DNA of 39,393 nt. Source: Pseudohaliea rubra DSM 19751 (lineage in GTDB: Bacteria > Pseudomonadota > Gammaproteobacteria > Pseudomonadales > Halieaceae). The position numbers and the translations under genes were made by a program. The notes under the pieces are model-generated. The model searched no databases and had not been told where the DNA came from. It saw only the letters and a program-made list of their open reading frames with translations. The DNA lies in the NCBI RefSeq assembly GCF_000764025.1, contig NZ_KN234771.1:1-39393 (forward strand), written 5' to 3'. Shown here in pieces: positions 1-8,669 of this stretch (the first letter of the stretch is position 1; every line of letters starts with the position of its first letter).

Positions 1-399
1 CCACCAGAGCACCGCCGCCAGCGCCGCGGCGGCGAGCACCGCGCCCGCCGCCGCAAAGCTGGTGAGCAAGGGCCCGATGGTGCCGGTAAGCAGCCGCAGC
101 CCGGCACCGACCAGGGCGAGGTCGGCGGCGGGGTTGAAGCCCCGGGCCAGGGCCGTGAACATCGCATAATCGGCGGCCTTGAGCACGGCAATCAGCACCA
201 GAAGCCCCACGAGCGCAACCCGGCATGCGGTAGCTGCGCGCCCTGCGCCGAGCGCCAGCAGAGCGAGCAGCACGGCGGGCCATTCGAGCGGGAAGGCGCC
301 AAGCGCGTCCCAGTGCATGGCCGCCGGGTGGTTCGGCTGCACCAGCACGAGGTAGAGGACAAAGGCAGCGCCTGCCAGCGACAGTGCGATGCGCTTCAC
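1..399 (-). CDS. Polytopic membrane protein, N-terminal part (possible sulfatase/LtaS-like phosphotransferase), cut by window edge
   Basis: The minus-strand frame stays open from a GTG at 399-397 to the window edge (133 codons). The GTG overlaps the TGA of the upstream phosphatidyltransferase gene (GTGA), so the two are translationally coupled, which fixes the start. The visible part is hydrophobic with about four membrane segments: one right at the N terminus, one after a short W/P-rich periplasmic stretch, and two flanking a soluble patch with ADYAMFTALARGFNP. This arrangement resembles the membrane anchor of sulfatase-fold phosphoglycerol or phosphoethanolamine transferases such as OpgB/LtaS, but the catalytic domain would lie outside the window. 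The family assignment is therefore inference; only the coupled membrane protein is seen. Confidence 0.6.
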   Translation of the reverse strand, partial: MKRIALSLAGAAFVLYLVLVQPNHPAAMHWDALGAFPLEWPAVLLALLALGAGRAATACRVALVGLLVLIAVLKAADYAMFTALARGFNPAADLALVGAGLRLLTGTIGPLLTSFAAAGAVLAAAALAAVLWW

Positions 400-1142
400 G
401 GCCTCGCCCGCCAGAGCCAGAGGACATCCCGGCCGAAGGACCAGCTGAGAGCGGCCAGCGCCGCGCTGACGAGGGCCCCGGCAGCCGGCGCCGGCAATGC
501 CGGCAGCTGCAGCGCAATGAGCGCGCCGAGCTGAACAACGCAAACCACCTTGCGACCGGTGCGCTCAGGCAGGGCCCGGGCCAGCCAGGGCCAGGCCCGG
601 GCCGCAGCGGCGAAGGCGTAGCGCGGCAGCCCCAGCAGCAGCACCGCCGGTCCGCCGCTGCCCGCGAGAAAGGCGTTGGCGGCCAGGATAAGTCCGAAGG
701 CTGCGTCCACTTCCATATCGAAGCGTGCGCCGAACGGCGATTCCCGTCCCTGCCGGCGTGCCAGCCATCCGTCGACGCCATCAAGGAAGAGTGCCAGTAG
801 CGCCAGGCCGACGATGCCCCAGCGGACGCCCGGCGCCACAAGCGGAGCAAGCAGCGCACTTGTCAGCACCAGGCGCGCGAGGGTCACGACGTTGCCAAGG
901 CCAAGGTCTGCGAAAGGATAGGCCCGACGCATCAGCGCCGTGACCAGCATCACGCCGCACAGATACCCGGCCATCGCCAGGGCCAGGGCACCAGGCGCTG
1001 CGCCCACCAGCAGGTAGCCTGCGGCCGGCAGGATGAGCGCGCCACCGAGGGATGCGGCCAGCAGGCGCACAACGGGGCCGGCCGGGAGCGGCCCGGTAAC
1101 CGCTCCCTCGCCGGGCACGGCGGGGACTGCCTGTGGAGTCAA
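396..1142 (-). CDS. CDP-alcohol phosphatidyltransferase family protein
   Basis: A 248-residue integral membrane enzyme expected to transfer a phosphatidyl or similar group from a CDP-linked donor to an alcohol in the inner membrane. The family signature D-x2-D-G-x2-A-R-x8-G-x3-D-x3-D is complete: D121, D124-G125, A128-R129, G138, D142 and D146, with exactly eight residues between AR and G. About six hydrophobic segments surround it. The first ~25 residues are proline/glycine-rich and may be untranslated if a later start is used. It is coupled to the downstream membrane protein. The acceptor alcohol cannot be told from sequence; phosphatidylglycerophosphate or inositol-type products are both possible. 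Confidence 0.88.
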   Translation of the reverse strand: MTPQAVPAVPGEGAVTGPLPAGPVVRLLAASLGGALILPAAGYLLVGAAPGALALAMAGYLCGVMLVTALMRRAYPFADLGLGNVVTLARLVLTSALLAPLVAPGVRWGIVGLALLALFLDGVDGWLARRQGRESPFGARFDMEVDAAFGLILAANAFLAGSGGPAVLLLGLPRYAFAAAARAWPWLARALPERTGRKVVCVVQLGALIALQLPALPAPAAGALVSAALAALSWSFGRDVLWLWRARP

Positions 1143-1258
1143 CTTCTCGATACCGGAATCTTAGCACCGGTGTCGCCCCGGCGCGCCGCCTGAACCCGTA
1201 CAGCTTCCGGTCAAAAGGTGGCGGCGCACGCCGGGCAAACAACCGTTAGAATGGTCTT

Positions 1259-1810
1259 ATGAATACCAGTCGCTACGCTCGCCCCGCACGGCTGCTGCAC
1301 TGGCTGATGGCTGTGCTGCTGCTGTTGACGATCCCCGCGGGCCTGATCATGGTCCGGCCGGAGGTCGGCCGGGAACTGCAGAACGCGCTGTTCATTTTCC
1401 ACAAAAATGTCGGTGTTTTGCTCCTGCTGCTGATTGTCCTGCGGCTGGCCGTGCGCCGGCGACACCCGCCACCAGCGAAACCGGCGAGCCTGCCCGCCTG
1501 GCAGGCTCGCGTCGCCAGCCTTACGCAAGGGGCTCTCTACCTCCTGCTGGTCGTGCAGCCGGTCGCGGGGTACGTTCGGGTGCGCGCGGGGGGGTTCCCC
1601 ATCGAAGCGCTCGATGCGATGGGTATTGGCACGCTGCTGGCTGAGAGCGATGCGCTCGCGGAAGCCGCCAAGGCAGTGCATCACTGGGCAGGGCTCGCGA
1701 TCGTCGCGCTGGCCGCCCTGCACATCGGCGCGGCGCTGTTTCACCTCACCGTGAAGCGGGATGGCGTGTTCTGGCGCATGTGGCCGCCGGCTGGAGGCCC
1801 CCCACGGTAA
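1259..1810 (+). CDS. Cytochrome b561 family protein
   Basis: A 183-residue di-haem b-type cytochrome of the inner membrane, passing electrons between quinol and a periplasmic partner or superoxide. Four membrane helices are visible. Candidate axial histidines sit in the expected places: H14 (RLLHW), H48 (IFHKN), H141/H142 (AVHHW) and H155 (ALHIG), the usual CybB pattern. The start is the ATG reading NTSRYARPARLLHW, typical for the family. It is divergent from the phosphatidyltransferase gene across a 116-bp gap and lies 59 bp upstream of mdoH. Physiological partner unknown. Confidence 0.9.
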   Translation: MNTSRYARPARLLHWLMAVLLLLTIPAGLIMVRPEVGRELQNALFIFHKNVGVLLLLLIVLRLAVRRRHPPPAKPASLPAWQARVASLTQGALYLLLVVQPVAGYVRVRAGGFPIEALDAMGIGTLLAESDALAEAAKAVHHWAGLAIVALAALHIGAALFHLTVKRDGVFWRMWPPAGGPPR

Positions 1811-1869
1811 CAGGGTCCTCGCCTGACCCACGCAAGCGGATTCAGGCCCTGGGGAGGGGCCAGCGCGAC

Positions 1870-3453
1870 ATGTCATTGGCCGAAACCATTCTGCCCGGGA
1901 GCCGCATACGCACCGGCGCAATACCGTGGCGCTGCAGCGGCTGGCTCGCGGTCTTTATCGCGCTGACGACCCTGGGTACCGCGGCGGTCGTCGCGGTCGT
2001 CGCTGCCGCCGTAGAGGAGTGGTCGCCGGCGACAGGGCTGGCCCTGGCCCTGGTGACACCGGGCGCCCTGTGGGTCTCCGGCGGGGCCGCGACCGCAATC
2101 CTTGGGTGCCTGCGCAAGCCCCCGCCACCGCCCGCCGTCCCGGATGACTGGCGTCCAAAGCAGCGCACGGCGATCCTGGTGCTGCTCTGCGGCGAAGCAG
2201 CCGATCCGCTGTCGAGCTATCTCGCGGGCCTGCGCCGTCAACTGGCGGCGCAGGGCCTCGCCGAGGCCACGACGGTCTTCGTGCTCTCAGACACCCACGA
2301 AGCGGTCCGTATCGCCGATGAGGAGGCGGCGTTGGCCCCGCTCATCGCCGCGGGCACGGTCGTCTACCGTCGCCGCAGTGAGCGCACCGGTCACAAACCC
2401 GGCAATATTGCTGAGTGGCTGGCGGCACGCAGCGACGGGTTCACCTACATGCTGGTTCTGGACGCCGACAGCCGCATGTCGGCCGGTCGCATCCGCGCGC
2501 TGATGCACCGCATCGAAACGGAGCCCGGCCTGGGCCTGCTCCAGGCCGGTATTGCGCGGGTGCGGGGCCGCAGCCTCTTCGGCCGCCACCAGCGCCTCTC
2601 CGGGCGTCTCCTGTCGCCGCACTTCGGCCGCGGGCTCGCGGCCTGGTCCGGTAAGGCGGGCAACTACTGGGGCCATAACGCAATCATGCGCATCGCGGCC
2701 TTCCGCAGTGCCGCCGCGCTGCCGATCCTGTCCGGGCCCAGGCCCTTCGGCGGCACGCCCCTGTCTCATGATTTTGTCGAGGCAGCCTGGATCCGGCGCG
2801 AGGGCTGGGTCGTCGCGCTTGATCCCGACACCCGCGGCAGCGCCGAGGACGGGCCGCAGACCCTTGCCGATTTTCATCGCCGCGACCGGCGTTGGTGTCA
2901 GGGCAACCTGCAGCACCTGCGGTTGATCGGCGAGCCCGGCCTCGACCCGGTCAGCCGCCTGCATCTCGCCCTGGGCATCATCGGCTACCTCGCCGCGCCG
3001 GTCTGGCTGGCGCTGATGATCCTGGTGGCATCGGACGCCGTCGCGATCCAGGGCGTCCTGCCCCTCCTCGCCATCGCAACCATCCTTATGTTGCCCAAAC
3101 TTTGCGCGCTGGGGCACTGGCTGCTGCGAGCGCGCACGAGGCGACGCCAGAGGCTGATTCTCCGCGCCGGCCTGCATGAACTGGCCGTATCCACGCTGGT
3201 TGCTCCGCTTGTGATGCTGCGTCAGAGCGGCGCTGTGCTATCCGTGCTCGCCGGGCGGGACTGCGGCTGGAAGCGGGAACGCCCCCGCGCCCTTGCCCTG
3301 CCGCCGTGGCTGCCCGAGGTCGCAAGCGGCACAGGGCTCCTCGCACTGGGCGCCGCAGCGGGATCGGCGTCCTCGCTACCCTGGCTGTTGCCCGTCGCCC
3401 TGCCGCTGCTGGGCGCGCCGTTGTTGCAGCGCTGGCTCGAACGGGGCGCCTGA
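1870..3453 (+). CDS. mdoH: Glucans biosynthesis glucosyltransferase H (short form)
   Basis: An inner-membrane family 2 glycosyltransferase that polymerises UDP-glucose into the backbone of osmoregulated periplasmic glucans. Seen: two N-terminal membrane helices, then the GT2 core with KPGNIAEW (176-183), the DAD motif at 198-200, WGHNAIMR, SHDFVEA (D301) and the RRWCQGN acceptor/UDP motif around 340-346, followed by three or four C-terminal helices. All catalytic motifs of OpgH are present. At 527 residues it is much shorter than the ~850 of E. coli OpgH, lacking the long N-terminal and C-terminal cytosolic tails. I prefer the ATG at 1870, which follows a GGGGAGGGG stretch; an in-frame ATG at 1780 would overlap the cytochrome gene. 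Its TGA overlaps the mdoG start (TGATG). Confidence 0.9.
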   Translation: MSLAETILPGSRIRTGAIPWRCSGWLAVFIALTTLGTAAVVAVVAAAVEEWSPATGLALALVTPGALWVSGGAATAILGCLRKPPPPPAVPDDWRPKQRTAILVLLCGEAADPLSSYLAGLRRQLAAQGLAEATTVFVLSDTHEAVRIADEEAALAPLIAAGTVVYRRRSERTGHKPGNIAEWLAARSDGFTYMLVLDADSRMSAGRIRALMHRIETEPGLGLLQAGIARVRGRSLFGRHQRLSGRLLSPHFGRGLAAWSGKAGNYWGHNAIMRIAAFRSAAALPILSGPRPFGGTPLSHDFVEAAWIRREGWVVALDPDTRGSAEDGPQTLADFHRRDRRWCQGNLQHLRLIGEPGLDPVSRLHLALGIIGYLAAPVWLALMILVASDAVAIQGVLPLLAIATILMLPKLCALGHWLLRARTRRRQRLILRAGLHELAVSTLVAPLVMLRQSGAVLSVLAGRDCGWKRERPRALALPPWLPEVASGTGLLALGAAAGSASSLPWLLPVALPLLGAPLLQRWLERGA

Positions 3454-4967
3454 TGCGCCGGCCTGCGCTTTTGCTACTTGCTGCAACGGCGCTGCTTGCG
3501 GCGGCAGGGGCATCGCGCGCGGCAGCATCGGAGGCAAGGGCGGGCACACTGCTCGAGGCGGCCCGGGCACTGGCCACAGCGCCCTACGCGGCGCCTGCGG
3601 GGCGCCTGCCGCCACCGTTCGCCGGACTGACTTACGACCAGTACCGTGCCATACGCCCGCTGCCGGGGGTTACGGCGATGCTCCCGCTAGGGCGGCACTG
3701 GACCGCTGACCTGCTACCCCCGGGGCTCTATTTTCCCGACCCCGTCGCCATCGAACTGCCCGCCGAGGGTGGCGGCTTCGCCGGGCAGAGCTTCGCGCCG
3801 AACCGCTTCGACTTCGACCCGGACTACTTCGACGCGGTCCCCGCCTCTGCCCCCGGGGCCGGGTTTTCAGGGCTGCGCCTGCGTTACCCCCTGAACAGCC
3901 CCGGGGTAAACGACGAGGTCATGGTCATGCAGGGCGCGAGCTATTTCCGCGCCATCGGCCGGGCCATGGTCTACGGACTGTCGGCGAGGGCCGCGGCGCT
4001 CGGCACCGGCGGGCCCGGGCCCGAAGAGTTTCCGCGCTTCGTACACCTTCGCCTGCACCCTGCGGAAGACGACACCATGCGCCTGGAGGCAGTTATCGAC
4101 AGCCCCTCGCTGGCCGGTCATCTCGCCATGACGCTGCACCCGGGTGAGGACACCGCTATGGACATCGTGGTCACGCTGCTTCCCCGGCGCGAACTCACGG
4201 ACCTCGGCGTGGCGCCCCTGACCTCGATGTTCCTCAAGGGGCCGCTGCGGGCCGCAGTGTCCGACGACTACCGGCCACGGGTCCACGACAGCAATGTGCT
4301 CATCATGGAAAACGGCGCCGGCGAAGCGCTCTGGCGGCCCATCGCCAACCCGGCTCGCTTACAGACCTCCGCCTTCCTCGATGACAGCCCCGTGGCTTTC
4401 GGTCTCTGGCAGACGCCGCGTCGCTTCGAGGATTACCAAGACAATGAGGCGCGCTACCACGACCGGCCCTCGGCGCGCGTGGTGCCCGCCGAGGCCTGGG
4501 GGCCGGGGGCCGTGGTGCTGGTCGAGATCCCCACCGATAACGAGTTCATGGACAATGTCGTGGCATTCTGGCGGCCAGCGCAGCCCCTTGCCAAAGGTAG
4601 CGAGCACCGCTTCGCCTACCGGCTGAACTGGACCCGCGGCGAGCCCCGGAACGGCGCTGGCCGCTCAATCCTGCAGAGCCGCGCCGGGCGGGAACACGAC
4701 CAGGTCGGGGCCCGGCGCTTTATTGTCGACTTCGCAGGCCGGCACGAGGATCTCGTGCCGGAGCTCTCCGTTACCGACGGTGCAGCGGTGAGCGGGACGA
4801 GCGTCTTCCCGCTGCACGGAGGCCGCGCTTCGCGGGTCACCTTCCTGTTGCATCCCGGTGACCGGCAAAGCGCCGAGCTGCGTCTCCAGCTCCGGGACGC
4901 TGCCGGCGTGCCAGCCAGCCCCGTGTGGCTCTACCGCTGGACCCGGGCCCGCGACGGCGGTGTATGA
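3453..4967 (+). CDS. mdoG: Periplasmic glucan biosynthesis protein MdoG
   Basis: A periplasmic protein of OPG synthesis; the OpgG/OpgD family is now regarded as beta-1,2-glucan-acting (GH186). The 504-residue product begins with a signal peptide (MRRP, a hydrophobic stretch, cleavage near ASRAAA). Family hallmarks follow: [18 protein letters not shown] segments, [10 protein letters not shown] (272-281), [20 protein letters not shown], and [19 protein letters not shown]. The start ATG at 3453 overlaps the mdoH stop. Gene order is H then G, the reverse of enterobacterial mdoGH. One oddity: family members I remember read HDSDGL where this one reads HDSNVL (278-283). Cells presumably export and trim glucan made by the upstream MdoH. 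Confidence 0.92.
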   Translation: MRRPALLLLAATALLAAAGASRAAASEARAGTLLEAARALATAPYAAPAGRLPPPFAGLTYDQYRAIRPLPGVTAMLPLGRHWTADLLPPGLYFPDPVAIELPAEGGGFAGQSFAPNRFDFDPDYFDAVPASAPGAGFSGLRLRYPLNSPGVNDEVMVMQGASYFRAIGRAMVYGLSARAAALGTGGPGPEEFPRFVHLRLHPAEDDTMRLEAVIDSPSLAGHLAMTLHPGEDTAMDIVVTLLPRRELTDLGVAPLTSMFLKGPLRAAVSDDYRPRVHDSNVLIMENGAGEALWRPIANPARLQTSAFLDDSPVAFGLWQTPRRFEDYQDNEARYHDRPSARVVPAEAWGPGAVVLVEIPTDNEFMDNVVAFWRPAQPLAKGSEHRFAYRLNWTRGEPRNGAGRSILQSRAGREHDQVGARRFIVDFAGRHEDLVPELSVTDGAAVSGTSVFPLHGGRASRVTFLLHPGDRQSAELRLQLRDAAGVPASPVWLYRWTRARDGGV

Positions 4968-6043
4968 ACCGCCGGCCTATACTGCTGCCCGTGACCGATA
5001 ACTTCGCTGACAAGCTTCTCGCCTGGTTCGACGATCACGGCCGCAAGCACCTACCCTGGCAGCAGGCGATCAATGCCTATCGGGTCTGGGTATCCGAGAT
5101 CATGCTGCAGCAGACCCAGGTGAGCACGGTGATCCCCTACTTCGAGCGCTTCATGGCGGCCTTCCCCGATGTGCAGGCACTGGCAGCGGCAGACACCGAT
5201 GACGTGCTGCACCACTGGACCGGCCTCGGCTACTACGCCCGGGCGCGCAACCTGCACCGGGCAGCACAGGTGATCGTGGCCGAGCAAGACGGGCGTTTCC
5301 CGCAGACCGTGGAAGCCCTGGAGGCTCTGCCCGGCATCGGCCGCTCCACCGCCGGCGCCATCGTCAGCATTGCCTGCGGCGGCCGCGCGCCGATCCTCGA
5401 CGGCAACGTCAAGCGGGTACTGGCACGCTACCACGCTGTGCCCGGCTGGCCGGGGCAGAGCACGGTGCTCAATGCACTCTGGGAATACGCGGAAACGCAC
5501 ACACCGACCGCGCGGGTGGCGGACTACACCCAGGCCATCATGGATCTTGGCGCTACTGTCTGCACCAGGCGCCGGCCGGCCTGCAGCCTCTGCCCCCTCG
5601 CCGAAGGCTGTCGGGCCCGCGCGGAGGGCACGGCCGAAAACTACCCGGGCAGGAAGCCACGCAAGACGCTGCCTGAGCGGCAGACCGCCTTCGTCCTCGC
5701 CCGCCACCCGGACGGCACCTGGCTGCTGGAGCAGCGGCCTCCCTCAGGCATCTGGGGGGGGCTCTGGTGCTTTCCGGAGGTGGCGGCCCCGGCCGATGCC
5801 GCAGGCTGGTGCCGGGACGCTCTACTGGCTGAGCCGGGCACCAGTCAGCCTCTGGCGGCCTTCCGACACACTTTCAGTCACTATCACCTGGACATTACAC
5901 CGGTGCTGGTAACCCTTGAAACGGCCGGCGAGGCCGTGGCCGAAGGCAGTCAACGGCTTTGGTACAACGCCGTGTCCCCACCCCGGGTAGGCCTGGCAGC
6001 GCCGGTTGCGCGCCTGCTCGAGGCGCTGAAGACCCTCGACTGA
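4964..6043 (+). CDS. mutY: Adenine DNA glycosylase
   Basis: Removes adenine mispaired with 8-oxoguanine or G in the base-excision GO repair system. The 359-residue protein has catalytic E45 in [11 protein letters not shown], the helix-hairpin-helix [12 protein letters not shown] (122-133), catalytic D146 in [12 protein letters not shown], and a 4Fe-4S loop C200-x6-C207-x2-C210-x5-C216. A C-terminal NUDIX-like recognition domain contains [11 protein letters not shown]. The ATG at 4964 overlaps the mdoG stop (ATGA); a GTG at 4991 is the alternative start and would give the common family N terminus. Length matches the family (~350). The neighbouring yggX and tRNA-Phe reproduce a common gammaproteobacterial order. 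Confidence 0.96.
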   Translation: MNRRPILLPVTDNFADKLLAWFDDHGRKHLPWQQAINAYRVWVSEIMLQQTQVSTVIPYFERFMAAFPDVQALAAADTDDVLHHWTGLGYYARARNLHRAAQVIVAEQDGRFPQTVEALEALPGIGRSTAGAIVSIACGGRAPILDGNVKRVLARYHAVPGWPGQSTVLNALWEYAETHTPTARVADYTQAIMDLGATVCTRRRPACSLCPLAEGCRARAEGTAENYPGRKPRKTLPERQTAFVLARHPDGTWLLEQRPPSGIWGGLWCFPEVAAPADAAGWCRDALLAEPGTSQPLAAFRHTFSHYHLDITPVLVTLETAGEAVAEGSQRLWYNAVSPPRVGLAAPVARLLEALKTLD

Positions 6044-6064
6044 CGGCGTCAGGTCGTCACCACC

Positions 6065-6553
6065 TCAAAGAGGTTCGTCGCTGGCCGTCACCACCTCCGG
6101 CGTCACCAGACGCGTGACCGGCTGACCCTCGATCCCTGCATAGACCACGACGATCACCGCATCGCCTTCACCGATGTTGGCACCGGCGTGCGGCAGGTTG
6201 ACCAGCTCGATGAGGCCATCGCCGGCGTTCAGGATCGCCTGCTCCCCAGATGGCGTGCGCACCTCCAGCCTGCCTTGCACCAGGACGCCGGCGGTCGCGT
6301 AGGGATGCTCGTGCAGCGGCAGCGCCATACCCTCGGGGATCGTCACCCGGACGACGGACAGCTGGGGCTGCCCCTCGGCATAGGCGGGCAGCCGCTCACC
6401 ATTCCACATCGCCGTCGACTTCATGAGCACGTCGACGCCGATCTTGTCCGCAGCCTTCAGAGCGTCATCGGCGAAAATCGGCGGCACCCCAAGGATCAGC
6501 AAGGACAGGGCAAAGATCGCCATGGCTGGCATACGGGTCGGTCGCATCGTCAA
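6065..6553 (-). CDS. Secreted cupin-domain protein
   Basis: A 162-residue protein with an N-terminal signal peptide (hydrophobic [18 protein letters not shown], residues ~11-28) and a single cupin barrel. Cupin motif 1 is seen as [20 protein letters not shown], with two metal-ligand-like histidines; motif 2 is weaker and built around [14 protein letters not shown]. Probably periplasmic, with a metal in the barrel; substrate unknown. It is convergent with mutY, only 21 bp from its stop, and divergent from yggX. Confidence 0.8.
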   Translation of the reverse strand: MTMRPTRMPAMAIFALSLLILGVPPIFADDALKAADKIGVDVLMKSTAMWNGERLPAYAEGQPQLSVVRVTIPEGMALPLHEHPYATAGVLVQGRLEVRTPSGEQAILNAGDGLIELVNLPHAGANIGEGDAVIVVVYAGIEGQPVTRLVTPEVVTASDEPL

Positions 6554-6709
6554 TTACCTTCTGGGAGTCGGGAGCGGGACCACTATAGAACCTTTAACCC
6601 GTGCCGGTCAGCAGCGCATAGGCGGTTACCGCACGCCCCCCCGTCGCGTTACCATCCCCTCTTCATTGGGAACGACCCACCCGTCACCCCGGAACCGACG
6701 GAGCATGCC

Positions 6710-6991
6710 ATGACCCGCACCGTGTTTTGCCGCAAGTACCAGCAGGATCTCGAAGGGCTGGAAAAGCCACCTTATCCGGGCCCGAAGGGCCAGGACATCT
6801 ACGACACCGTCTCGAAGCGAGCCTGGGAAGAGTGGCAGGCCAACCAGACCATGCTCATCAACGAGAAGCAGCTCAGCCTCATCGACCCGGAGACCCGCAA
6901 ATACCTGCAGCGGGAGATGGAAAAGTTCCTGGCCGGGGAGGACTACGAGCGGGCCGAGGGTTACGTACCGCCAGAGCAGGACGGCGCTTGA
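6710..6991 (+). CDS. yggX: Oxidative damage protection / Fe(2+)-trafficking protein YggX
   Basis: A 93-residue cytoplasmic protein linked to iron trafficking and protection of Fe-S enzymes from oxidants. Recognised from its start RTVFCRKY (with conserved C7), then [23 protein letters not shown] and [15 protein letters not shown]; length matches the family exactly. The start is the ATG at 6710; the frame is open upstream but the family begins here. It follows mutY, a MutY/YggX pairing common in gammaproteobacteria and consistent with joint roles in oxidative stress. Confidence 0.96.
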   Translation: MTRTVFCRKYQQDLEGLEKPPYPGPKGQDIYDTVSKRAWEEWQANQTMLINEKQLSLIDPETRKYLQREMEKFLAGEDYERAEGYVPPEQDGA

Positions 6992-7039
6992 CGGCAATCC
7001 GCCCAGAAGGTCTAATACGCGACCTCACCACACTACCCG

Positions 7040-7115
7040 GCCCGGATAGCTCAGTTGGTAGAGCAGGGGATTGAAAATCCCCGTGTCGGCAGTTCGATTC
7101 TGTCTCCGGGCACCA
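7040..7115 (+). tRNA. tRNA-Phe (GAA)
   Basis: A 76-nt cloverleaf. The acceptor arms GCCCGGA (7040-7046) and TCCGGGC (7105-7111) pair, followed by A and an encoded CCA (7113-7115). The D arm contains AGCTCAGTTGGTAGAGC. The anticodon stem GGGGA/TCCCC encloses the loop TTGAAAA with anticodon GAA. The T arm is GGCAG-TTCGATT-CTGTC. Its 3' half is the integration site of the element described below. Confidence 0.98.
7070..7115 (+). repeat. Attachment-site repeat, tRNA-side copy (attL)
   Basis: Covers the anticodon loop to the acceptor end of tRNA-Phe. Bases 7070-7111 are identical to 9855-9896; after one mismatch (A against G) the CCA matches as well. The functional tRNA is retained at this end. 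Confidence 0.88.
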
Positions 7116-7117
7116 AT

Positions 7118-7133
7118 AAAATCAGCCACTTAC
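7118..7133 (+). repeat. AAAATCAG repeat next to attL
   Basis: Reads AAAATCAGCCACTTAC, two bases after the tRNA CCA. Related 16-mers lie at 9826-9841 and 9911-9926 around attR. They look like integrase arm-type binding sites; function is inferred from position only. Confidence 0.5.
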
Positions 7134-7199
7134 GGCCACCCCCATTTTAATCCCTATGTCACTCGGTACACTTTCGGAACACCTGTACCGGAATGCGCC

Positions 7200-7370
7200 G
7201 TGGCGACCATCACAAGAACACCGTCGAAGACGTGGAAGGCCGTGGTGCGCAAGCACGGCTGGCCGACGACCATCAAGACCTTCCGCACCCGCCGGGACGC
7301 GGCCGACTGGTCGCGCCGCACCGAGGACAAAATGGTGCGCGGCGTGTACATCAGAAGTGGACCAAAATGA
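7200..7370 (+). pseudogene. Truncated tyrosine-recombinase integrase (N-terminal stub)
   Basis: From a GTG at 7200 the frame reads VATITRTPSKTWKAVVRK, then GWPTTIKTFRTRRDAADWSRR and DKMVRGVYI. This is the N-terminal arm-DNA-binding region of phage/island integrases in the form typical of tRNA-targeting elements. After about 50 codons similarity stops and the frame ends in TGA (7368-7370). The core-binding and catalytic domains (R-H-R-Y) are absent from the window. Its position 85 bp from the tRNA and its orientation fit an integrase at attL. A deletion has evidently joined the stub to unrelated sequence. Confidence 0.8.
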
Positions 7371-7501
7371 GAGACTGAAAGTCTTTGGTGCAGAGACCAT
7401 CGCTTTCAACTAAGCGACAAGTTCCGGGGGCATGAACGGAGGCACAAAGCGTATTGAATCGCACCAGGCTTGTCGGAGGTCTACCCACAAACCGTACGCT
7501 C

Positions 7502-8068
7502 TTACAGAAACTGCTCGAACTCCCGGAGCTTGGTAACCGCCTGTGGAAGCTGTTGCTTCTGAAGAGACGCGAGAAATTCTTCCGTGGTGAACGGAGGATT
7601 CTTAAGAGCAAGACGCTGCTGGCGCAGTGCCTCACAGCAAACCGCCGGCGCCATATCGACCTGGTAGTAGATGAAGTCATCGGGGTGGAGAACGTCGATG
7701 CAGTATGGCGCGAGCATCTCCTGGGGAAAGTCCTTCTGGTTGAAGGTCACTATGGCGTCTGCGTTGCATCGAATAGCGGCGGCAAGCACGTGTCGGTCAT
7801 CGGGATCCGGTAGGGTGAGTGTTTCTATCAATGGTTCGTAGCCGGTTACCAGTGCGTCCCGAACATGGTCGTCCATCAGCCCCCGCACCCGCTCTAGTGG
7901 ATCCCGGGAGTATTTTCCTGCACGAAGCAGCGCGTTGATCCACTCCTCATGAATCTGGTCCGTCCAGTGGGCCTTGAAGAGGTCCGTTACCGCCAATCGT
8001 AGCAGTGCATCTCTCAGCGGCGCCGGATAAAGGACGCAGGCATCATAGACAACGGTAAATTTTGACAC
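7502..8068 (-). CDS. PIN-domain protein, probable toxin of an HTH/PIN pair
   Basis: A 188-residue predicted ribonuclease. PIN acidic residues are in place: D9 in VVYDACVLYP, E41/E42 in HEEWINAL, D90/D91 in LPDPDDRHVLAAAI, and D113 after IVTFNQKDF. It is larger than a minimal VapC because of a C-terminal helical extension (130-188). The start is the GTG at 8068, six bases after the upstream antitoxin stop. Such PIN proteins paired with an excisionase-type HTH protein form a known toxin-antitoxin arrangement in which the PIN protein cleaves RNA. RNA target unknown. Confidence 0.82.
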   Translation of the reverse strand: MSKFTVVYDACVLYPAPLRDALLRLAVTDLFKAHWTDQIHEEWINALLRAGKYSRDPLERVRGLMDDHVRDALVTGYEPLIETLTLPDPDDRHVLAAAIRCNADAIVTFNQKDFPQEMLAPYCIDVLHPDDFIYYQVDMAPAVCCEALRQQRLALKNPPFTTEEFLASLQKQQLPQAVTKLREFEQFL

Positions 8069-8074
8069 TTGGAA

Positions 8075-8527
8075 TCAATAACCCATGCCTTCCTGCTGGG
8101 AGAGCGCGGTAAGCTCGTCCAGCGTAGCGACCCTCTGTTCGTCCACGCGCTCCTTGTAAGCAAGGACATCAGCAAGGCGAACTCGCCGGTGCGACCCGAC
8201 CTTTCGGTGCGGTATATCTCCCTTCTCGAGAAGACCTACCAGAAACGGTCTACTGACGTTCAGGATCGAAGCGGCCTCCTGCGTGCTTAACTCCTGATGC
8301 CGCGGAACGACACTAATGGCATTACCCTGGGACATCTCCGCGAGCACCGTCAGCAACAGCTGCAGCACATGACCGGGCAGCACCAGCTCATCCGACTCAC
8401 CATTGCTGCCTCGCAGCATCATGCGCACACGGTCGGCATCTGCATACTTGGCAAGCGTACGACTGGATACCTTTGCCTCCTCCATTTCGTCGGCAGTTGG
8501 CAGGTGAACGACATTGTGGGCAGTCAT
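8075..8527 (-). CDS. Excisionase/MerR-type HTH protein, probable antitoxin
   Basis: A 150-residue protein. The C-terminal half carries an excisionase-family helix-turn-helix: LSTQEAASILNVSRPFLVGLLEKGDIPHRKVGSHRRVRLADVLAY, shown here only in outline at residues ~79-124. The N-terminal half is probably a dimerisation region. It is first in a two-gene minus-strand operon with the PIN protein, the usual antitoxin-first order, and probably represses its own promoter in 8528-8669. Confidence 0.82.
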   Translation of the reverse strand: MTAHNVVHLPTADEMEEAKVSSRTLAKYADADRVRMMLRGSNGESDELVLPGHVLQLLLTVLAEMSQGNAISVVPRHQELSTQEAASILNVSRPFLVGLLEKGDIPHRKVGSHRRVRLADVLAYKERVDEQRVATLDELTALSQQEGMGY

Positions 8528-8669
8528 TTGGGAAACTCCTTCGGGAAATCAACCCGGCCTCAACGAAACGTCGGGCATGTCCAGAAGCATAATCGAAATA
8601 AACGAAACGTCAATCGTAGCAGGCGAAGCATCGCATTACATTCCCAAATTGGGTATGATCGCTCCCGTT
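8528..8669. promoter_or_regulatory. Divergent control region with direct repeats and a palindrome
   Basis: This 142-bp gap separates the two oppositely oriented modules. AACGAAACGTC occurs twice, at 8562-8572 and 8601-8611, 39 bp apart. CCCAANTTGGG (8643-8653) is an 11-bp palindrome, and ATTCCCA/TGGGAAT form a wider inverted pair reaching the nucleotidyltransferase start. These are plausible operators for the HTH antitoxin and for the winged-helix nucleotidyltransferase. Binding is inferred. Confidence 0.5.

Noticed and set aside
6040..6052. CTGAC-GGC-GTCAG palindrome between mutY and the cupin gene as a terminator
   Set aside because: Perfect five-base stem but no following T tract in either direction; not enough to call.
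7371..7413. Short frame ending NERLKVFGAETIAFN after the integrase stub
   Set aside because: Could be the tail of a gene joined by the deletion, but it is under 25 codons with no recognised match.
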